The notes under the pieces are model-generated. The model was not told the DNA's origin, did not search any database, and saw only the letters and a program-made list of their open reading frames with translations. The position numbers and the translations under genes were made by a program. Positions 57,413 through 64,000 of a stretch of 64,000 nucleotides of DNA are shown here, one piece after another. Each line of letters begins with the position of its first letter. Position 1 is the stretch's first letter. Source of the stretch: Puffinus mauretanicus (lineage: Eukaryota; Chordata; Aves; Procellariiformes; Procellariidae); the NCBI GenBank assembly GCA_023333565.1, contig JAJKFH010002994.1, forward strand, positions 1,488,001 to 1,552,000, written 5' to 3'.

Positions 57413-60400
57413 CTGTTGATAGAAGAGGGGTGGGAGAAAAGTGAATTCACTCATAGTGAACACCAGGGTTTTACCATTTGATATTCTTTATCAATTATAG
57501 TATCACTGAAAAAGTACAGTAGCAATCAAAACGCTACATTTTTCTTGTATCTTCTGATATTTCTCATGTAATAATTGAACACTAATGCCAAAAACACGTG
57601 CTGCTTCTATACTAGTCAGTCACCTAGTACTACTTCAACTGATGCACATGTAGTTTCTCTGGAACACTGGGCTCAGAGAAAAATCTTAGCTTAACATCCA
57701 CCTAACCCAGCACATTTTGTAGAAATTCAGACTGGTTAAGAAAAGGCAACTCATGTCAGCATCTTGAGTCATTTCCACATTACAAACAGCACCCCTAACC
57801 TAAGCTGGCAGTGGCTGCCCAAATCTTTTGCCTGTTTCAGAGCAAGTCAGCCCCAATACTGAAAGTGGGCATCTAAATCTTCTGTTACACCACTGGAACT
57901 TTGACGTGATTTGTCATTTCTAACACAGAGTATTAAGTGCACAAACTGCTTAAGATATGATTTTATTCATACCACAAGTTACTGATCTAGGACAGGGTGG
58001 AATATTTCAGCTGGATTACTGGTTATACGCCTACATTAACACGGAGGTTTCCTAAGCCACCAGAAGGAACAAGCCTAGCTACATTTGGAAAAGGAATCCG
58101 TTTCCTGTGCTGTAAGCACAGCAAGATGTGTCATGTTACCAGTGATGCTTTCTTGTCGTGACTCCAAATTTGGCAGTGCATTCATAGCAGTTGGAGCCAT
58201 CACACCAAGGAGGTTCTTTTGTCAGCATATCTGTTAGAGGCAAAAATGAAAAGGCAAAACGGGCTCAGACACCTCTTGAGTACACTGTAACATTAAGGAG
58301 GCTTTTTCCAGTTTCAGGTTGCATCTGGAATAATTGCTTTGACTGCTCTTGCAGTAGTCTTGTTTGTAGACAATGTATAGTTGCTTTCATCAACATCACA
58401 TTATCTACCGAGTCCAGAGACCAGGTTTTAAGCTACGTTAGACTACGACACCAGCCAGCAGTCTCCATGTCTACACTTCCAGAAAAAGTAATATTTAAGT
58501 TTGACAGGTCTGCATTGTGCAACTTTTCAGCTGATCATGAGAAAAATTAGTATTTCTACCCCCCATTTAAATTAGTAGAATATTCAGAAGTTCAGCCTCT
58601 CTGGAATTACTGTCATCTAAGTCAGATGTCCAGAGTTCTTTCCTCCACCAAAGTACCTCAGAAGCATAAGCTAAAAACACTTTCCAACTGTAGCAAGTAG
58701 TACTTACCCAGCAGTCTGAAGAGAAGCTGTTTTGTAGCAACTTGGTAGTTGAAGATATTGACTCCTTGATTATTGTTAACTCCGAGACGAGCCCCAGCTC
58801 TCACTATTGCACGACACAAGTTAGCATTTCCCTTCATGTAAGCCAACAGGAGCACTGAAAGACAAAAGCCAGACGCTTCCCTGCTAGCAGAGTGGTAGGT
58901 CTTGTGTTACACTCAGCCCAGAGTAGGATCTTTAGTTCTTTTAAGTTTCCGTGTAATGTTTGCATCTTACTGTATTTAACATACTACTGCCAATTATTCC
59001 AGCTTTAAAAGTGACATACCATTAATAAAACTTGAGTGACTTTCAAGTTTAATAGCTGTTGAATCTCACCTACCTGTGTTTCCTTCAGCATCAGGTTTGT
59101 CTAGAGGGTATTCTGGCATACACTCCAAGAAGAGGTCACAGATGGCTGCTGCATTATCCTTCCCATATTGTCCCAAAATATGCATTGGTGACTGGCCTCT
59201 GGGGAAAAGAGTTGGTTATCCTGATCAAAGTCTGCTTGCTACTACAGTTACTCATCCAACTCTCCTTGTTTTCAAATCTGGTTCAGACTTAAACAATGCT
59301 ACACCTAAGTAACACAGTACATCATACAGAACTGCCTACTTTAGCTTCCTTTTCTTGGTATACATAATTTCCACACGATTTAGGCACAGTATGCTCTGCA
59401 CACTTCACTGTAAAATTAGTGTAGAAGTACTCCAATCCAAGCCAAATCTTTGGGGTTTTTATATAGTCATACCAGCACATATTTTAAATTAGATTGTGGT
59501 TCTTTTAGTCTGTTAAGACTATAGTAATTACCTAATATTAAAGGCTTCTGCATCTACATTGCACTCTGTGAGGAGGACCCGGATATTGTTTAGACGGCCA
59601 TGCATCACTGCCAGATGAAGAGCTGAAAAATAGAAGAGAAGCTTCAAGAATCTGAAGCAGTTAATGTCAGCAATAATTACAGCCTGATAAAATTAAGCAC
59701 CCCCTTCCATTTCCCCCACCTTCCCTTTCCAAAACTCCTTCCACCAGCTTTGATTTCTTGGACTTTCATTCTTGTTTACCTTTGAACAGTAAGCCCATTC
59801 AGTGGGCTATCTCTACCACTAGGAGATATCATTAACAGACCTACTGACATGTTTACATCTACTTGTAGAACTTCAGCAGCTTACCATTATTTCCATTTTC
59901 ATCTACAGCTGCAAAGTCTACTCCATTCTCCAGAAGGACTGAACAAATTGTGGGCAAATCTTGCTGGGCGGCTAAGTGAAGGGCAGTCTGACGATGCTTA
60001 GTCAGTTCATTCACCTGGGCACCTGCAAGCAGCTGTCAAGATGCAAGAAGGAATATGTTCAAAGATGTTTTCAGGGCTATTAGCCAACAATTTATTTCTG
60101 CGAATGAAGCACACAAGACTCCACTGAACAGAGATACTTCTATGCCTCCAGCATATATAAAATGCTATCATTACTGAGCTGCTGCAACTTGTGTTCATGT
60201 TCAAATGTGCAGAAAGTGCAAGGTAAGGTAAAATAAGCCACGCTACCTAGTGATTGCTCCAAATCAAACACGCTCATACAAAAGCTACTGATGCAGCTCA
60301 GCTAACAGCACAAGCTAGAAGAACTTTATGCAAGTCTGAGTTCTGTTTCAGAAAAAGTGGTGTCACCATCAGCTGACTTTTCCAGCCCACAGGCAATGTG

Positions 60401-63400
60401 CATTAAGGCAGAATGTGCATTTTTAAAGTAGAGGAAAAATGACTCTCCAGTACATACCAGATTACGCACAATGATCTCTGAGCCAGCTTGTACAGCCAGG
60501 TGGAGAGGTGTTAGTTTGGAGGCATCCTGGACCCGGGAGTTTACATTAGCCTGTACACTTATCAGGAACAGGACACTCTCAATGTCCGAGTTCTGAACAG
60601 CTACATGTAGGAAATTCCGACCTTTATTATCAACCTGTAGCAGAAAGGGCACGTGAAATGAAATCCTTTATTTCTATAGAACAGCGAATTGTTATGTAAT
60701 AGGACATATTTTCACCAAGAGGTACTTGCTCCCTCTACTTGAGGTGAACTGTAGAGCCTTGTTCCTTTCACTGCTTGACATTAGAGACTTATTTGATAGA
60801 TGTGACTATCAAATAAACTGAACTGAGAAATTATCAGCTGCAACTGCTCACTCTAGTCTGCTTCAGACTATTTTATTTCTACTTTATAACCTTGTCCACA
60901 CACTGGAGAGTATTATGACAGACAAAAGGTTAACAGCTGTTGTAGTAAGTACTGAGCAGCAGTTAATGATAAACTCAGTTAAATGAAACAAACTTGAGTC
61001 AATCTGGCAGTTAACACCTGAGAAGGAAGCAACATGCAATCCTGCCACACTGATGCAAAATGTATTCATTTTTTGGCTTAATACCAAGTGCATGTTGTTA
61101 TTCATCTTTGCTTTGAAGCCGATGTTAAAGCATATTTAGAACCAGCTGTATTTGTGATCATGTTTTACATATATTACAAGAGCTCACTAAGCACTCAAAT
61201 ACTTTACTAGTAATTAAACTTACATAGGGTAGGAAGAAACTCCTGAACAGCTGCCTGAAGTGTCACACCAGAAGCCTGAAGATACAGTTGGAGGTTTTAT
61301 AGTTCAGCAGTGCAGCATAACATCTATTATTCAGTTATTTTAGGTCAGGGTTTCTATTTTGGATAGTTTTAGGAAAGCTAGGTAATAGATTATTTTTGTA
61401 CTAGTCCAGCACAAGACAAGAGTAGAGTTAGAACCTTCTCCTTATATATACACATATACCTGTTCCTCAATTTAGTACTGACAAAATGAGATAACGTTTG
61501 ATGAGACAGTAACCCTTGATGTTCTTACTCACACACAGCATGTACACACCTACGGTTTCCTAATAAATCCTGCTACAGAAAACTGGCACCTGGCAAACAT
61601 CATTGCATGTAAAGCCACAAAAGGATAAAGCAGAATTTGCTTGTGGAACACCTGTTACCACAGACTAGTGCAGTAAAACCACCAGCATGCTTTGAATACT
61701 CCCAACTTACCTGTTCAGCAGCTCCTGGTTCCCTCTTCAAAATTGCTTCAGCTGCTTTGTTATTTTTATACGTCATAGCACATGCAAAAGGAGTCATTCC
61801 TTGCCTGTCACGTACATTTAGCTTAATATCTGGATGTGAAATCATAAGCTGAATGATAACATTATGTTGGTTGCTAATGGCAACATGGATTGGAGTTCTT
61901 CCCTCTGCATCCTAGAAAGAAACCAGGAAGTTTGTTATCTGAAGATTCAGTAATACACAAATCCCTCCCTAACTCTGAAAAGTAGAGGAAGCTTATTAGT
62001 TTAGTTCTGTGACATACCCAGCTGCCTTTGGCTGGGACACCAAACAGTTGCAGTGGGAGCTCAAATCCACAGTGTAAGTGAAGCAAATTGGTATTTGTTT
62101 CTCCAAATAGGTTGACCTCAATCCTGTACTATACAGCCATTTAAGTATCTCAGGGTAACATTTCCCATGTAGTCAGACATTTTGGGGGCAGAGATGGGCA
62201 TTCAAGACCATAGCCTTCCAAGAGAATGCTTTCAAACTAATATTAGTTTGAGGTATTTGATATTAATACTTCATAGTATTAACAATTTGTAGAATTCAGT
62301 TTTTATCTGGAACAACGATGTACAGTATGCAAACCTGAAGTATCATTTCCATAGATTCAGCACTGCAGATATTTCCCTAGCTTGACTCTCAGGCACTAGT
62401 GCTAAGTTTTCTGGAAGCTAAACACTTGGAACTTCCCTCACTGAAAATATAACAGCATCAGGCATGTTCGTTATGCAAACAGTATATTAAAGTCTAGCAA
62501 ATTCAAATAATTTTGAATCAAGCAGCAGTTTACAGCCACAGTTGCTTTGTGACTGTGTGTTCTGTCACTCATCTTGATGTCATTTTCAATAGCATCGGGA
62601 CCTAGAAATGTTATGCATTCATTTCTTTTGTTGCTATCTGTCAAGTTTCTGTTTAAGGATTACTGTGTAATCAAAAAAGTACTGTAATTCATAGTTACAT
62701 CACCTCAGTTTACTCAGTAACAGAAGATACTTCCCAAACATACCAACAGAGTAGAGTATTCTGGAGTTCACACTATAGCTGATCTAATGATTAATTGCAG
62801 CAGAATACAGCCCTGCTCCTGCCTTTAATTCACACTAGGGACAGAAGAGTTGAATTCCAATCATTACATAAGGAAACTAACACTGCAAGGAGTTTTCTGT
62901 ATCATTGTTTTCCTTCAGTATAGCTTCCTGAATTAACCCATCATACGGGCAGATAAGCACTAGATCTGGTAACAAGGGACAGGAAAGAAACTAGAACTGC
63001 AGCCCATCATTGCATTGGCTCAGCCATAATAGAAGGATGTTTCTTCCTATCAAGCAAAATACACAGCTAAGAGGGAAGTTGTTTTCACTACATTAGAGGC
63101 AAAGAATCAACTTCAAAGAAACCATGTACAATATCTCGACATACCTGAGCGTTGACATTGGCACCGAACTCCAAAAGGCACTGGATCACCTCTTCTAGTC
63201 CCCAGCAGGCTGCCAAGTGTAGGGGTGTCTGTCCATCATGAGCTTCCTCTTCTCCTTCTCCATTCGGGCCTGGCTTTCTGGGACTATTCACATCACAACC
63301 ACTAAAACAAACACAATACAGTCGATCTATTACATTTAATCCAGACTTAAACTGTTCCAAACAAGGGTCAGGAAAAAAGTTTGCAAGAGCTGATCCAGCA

Positions 63401-63770
63401 ACTGCTGACACATTCTACATAAGCACAAGTTCCTGGTTTTAGTTTGACTCCTGTCATCAAGAACATGATGCCAATATAGATAACAGAATGTGTCTTTAAG
63501 ATTAGTCAAGACTTCCGTAAGTGCCATCCACCCACCAAAAGTCTAACGAAGCACATACCTGTTACTGGCTCAAAATAGCATTCAATTAATTTATGCCAGG
63601 AAAATATGTACATGCACATTAGAAGGTTTGTATTTTAGAAGGGGGTCTGACCTGCGAATAAGAAAGCATGCTGTTTGTTCACTGTTTTCATCAATAGCTC
63701 TATGAAGAAGAGTTTGTAAGCAGCCACTTGGTCCCGACGCCCAACAGGTTGAATCACAGCCATGCCTAAC
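57280..63770 (-). CDS. ANKFY1: ANKFY1 gene, last ten coding exons (5' part outside window)
   Basis: Ankyrin repeat and FYVE domain protein 1 (Rabankyrin-5), a Rab5 effector that binds PI3P on early endosomes and macropinosomes. Ten exons, all in phase, give 462 residues plus stop, matching human residues of about 707-1169; the BTB domain and first ankyrin repeats lie beyond the right edge. Visible ankyrin repeats carry TPLHLAA, TPIHVAIS, NFLHVAVQ, TPLHLAVQ, TALHLAAQ and ALHLAVMHG cores. The C-terminal FYVE finger is complete: WCDG, CYEC, RKHHCRHCG, CHKC, CNIC, then VLTLGGVS and TAG. The basic RKHHCRHCG motif is the PI3P pocket, and all eight zinc-ligand cysteines are present. Tail-to-tail with CYB5D2. 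No frameshift or broken splice site was found. Confidence 0.96.
58140..58230 (-). CDS. ANKFY1: ANKFY1 exon, second from last, FYVE first half
   Basis: Encodes DMLTKEPPWCDGSNCYECTA and KFGVTTRKHHC: the FYVE WxxD-type opening, the first Cx2C pair and most of the basic PI3P-binding motif. Acceptor TAACAG, donor GTAACA; 91 nt, ends in phase 2. Confidence 0.96.
58708..58854 (-). CDS. ANKFY1: ANKFY1 exon, third from last
   Basis: Encodes VLLLAYMKGNANLCRAIVRA, GARLGVNNNQGVNIFNYQVA and TKQLLFRLL, the last ankyrin repeats. Acceptor TTTCAG, donor GTAAGT; 147 nt, phase 1 at both ends. Confidence 0.95.
59074..59198 (-). CDS. ANKFY1: ANKFY1 exon, fourth from last
   Basis: Encodes GQSPMHILGQYGKDNAAAIC, DLFLECMPEYPLDKPDAEGN and T. 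Acceptor CCCCAG, donor GTAGGT; 125 nt. Confidence 0.95.
59532..59622 (-). CDS. ANKFY1: ANKFY1 exon, fifth from last
   Basis: Encodes ALHLAVMHGRLNNIRVLLTE and CNVDAEAFNIR. Acceptor TTTCAG, donor GTAATT; 91 nt. Confidence 0.95.
59885..60032 (-). CDS. ANKFY1: ANKFY1 exon, sixth from last
   Basis: Encodes LLAGAQVNELTKHRQTALHL, AAQQDLPTICSVLLENGVDF and AAVDENGNN. Acceptor TGACAG, donor GTAAGC; 148 nt, ends in phase 1. Confidence 0.95.
60458..60634 (-). CDS. ANKFY1: ANKFY1 exon, seventh from last
   Basis: Encodes VDNKGRNFLHVAVQNSDIES, ISVQANVNSRVQDASKLTPL and HLAVQAGSEIIVRNL. 177 nt, phase 0 at both ends. Acceptor CTACAG, donor GTATGT. Confidence 0.95.
61224..61275 (-). other. ANKFY1: Possible cryptic (poison) exon in an ANKFY1 intron
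   Basis: A 52-nt interval flanked by CTTCAG and GTAAGT on the minus strand, between two phase-0 exons. Its first frame is open (ASGVTLQAAVQEFLPTL). Inclusion would create TGT TGA at the next junction and end the protein before the FYVE finger. It has no counterpart in the human coding sequence I recall. Confidence 0.25.
61711..61911 (-). CDS. ANKFY1: ANKFY1 exon, eighth from last
   Basis: Encodes DAEGRTPIHVAISNQHNVII, HPDIKLNVRDRQGMTPFACA and EAILKREPGAAEQ. Two ankyrin repeats; 201 nt, phase 0 at both ends. Acceptor TTCTAG, donor GTAAGT. Confidence 0.95.
61912..63144 (-). other. ANKFY1: ANKFY1 intron before the eighth-from-last exon
   Basis: 1.2 kb of AT-rich intron. Nothing recognised. Confidence 0.75.
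63145..63301 (-). CDS. ANKFY1: ANKFY1 exon, ninth from last
   Basis: Encodes GCDVNSPRKPGPNGEGEEEA, HDGQTPLHLAACWGLEEVIQ and CLLEFGANVNAQ. An acidic insert precedes a canonical ankyrin repeat. Acceptor TTTTAG, donor GTATGT; 157 nt. Confidence 0.95.
63652..63770 (-). CDS. ANKFY1: ANKFY1 exon, tenth from last
   Basis: Encodes VRHGCDSTCWASGPSGCLQT and LLHRAIDENSEQTACFLIR, an ankyrin repeat. Acceptor TTCTAG, donor GTCAGA (atypical +3 C); 119 nt, ends in phase 2. Confidence 0.94.
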
Positions 63771-64000
63771 CTAGAAGGAGAAGCACAATGAGGCAGTGAA
63801 GTTGTTTTTTTTTTATGTCTCCAGCAGGCTCCTACTACTTTATATAGTCCTTGACTAATGCTTCTGAAACATTATCCTTTAGAGGTAGAATTTGAGATGC
63901 CTTATCTATTCTTGTGACAGTCATTGAATTTCAGGAAGCTCATTTAATGTCTTCCAGACCAATATTTTATTGGTCTACTGTGCAATACTTAATTAGGTAG

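Noticed and set aside
1..64000. Search for a novel defence, mobile or RNA-based system
   Set aside because: All supported coding sequence belongs to three well-known vertebrate genes in conserved order. No clustered repeats, integrase, reverse-transcriptase ORF or structured RNA could be supported.

Overview
The window is vertebrate nuclear DNA, most likely from a bird. A truncated LINE with the CR1 3' end (a run resembling GATCTTTGAAGGTCCC, ending in ATTCTATG) sits in an intron. Introns are short: 47 ZZEF1 exons fit in about 46.5 kb, where the human gene is several times larger. All coding sequence is split by GT-AG introns and aligns with three human 17p13.2 neighbours in the same order and orientation: ZZEF1 (minus), CYB5D2 (plus), ANKFY1 (minus). 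No bacterial, phage or CRISPR-like system is present, and I found no previously undescribed system.

Region 1-47,116 holds the first 47 coding exons of ZZEF1 on the minus strand, about 2,566 codons of a family near 2,960. The last roughly 400 residues lie beyond the left edge. The order is a possible N-myristoylation signal, EF-hand, DOC/APC10 domain, long helical region, WGYKF beta-rich module, variable linker, two ZZ zinc fingers, and a long C-terminal region. Every exon junction keeps phase except at exon 15, where one base is missing relative to the conserved frame.

Region 46.4-48.2 kb is a CpG island holding the head-to-head ZZEF1/CYB5D2 promoter (394 bp between start codons), with a CACGTG box, tandem GC boxes and an ETS core. 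CYB5D2 (neuferricin, 263 aa, four exons) runs 47,511-50,677, with a 3' UTR to about 51.49 kb or possibly 53.1 kb.

Region 53.0-64.0 kb holds the last ten coding exons of ANKFY1 (Rabankyrin-5; 462 residues of ankyrin repeats plus the complete FYVE finger) and a long 3' UTR. CYB5D2 and ANKFY1 converge; a 14-bp palindrome between them carries AATAAA on both strands. The three genes are not known to act in one pathway: ZZEF1 is a chromatin-linked factor, CYB5D2 a haem-binding MAPR protein, and ANKFY1 a Rab5/PI3P effector on endosomes. Their adjacency is conserved synteny. Exon limits were read by eye from splice signals, phase and remembered family sequence, without alignment software.
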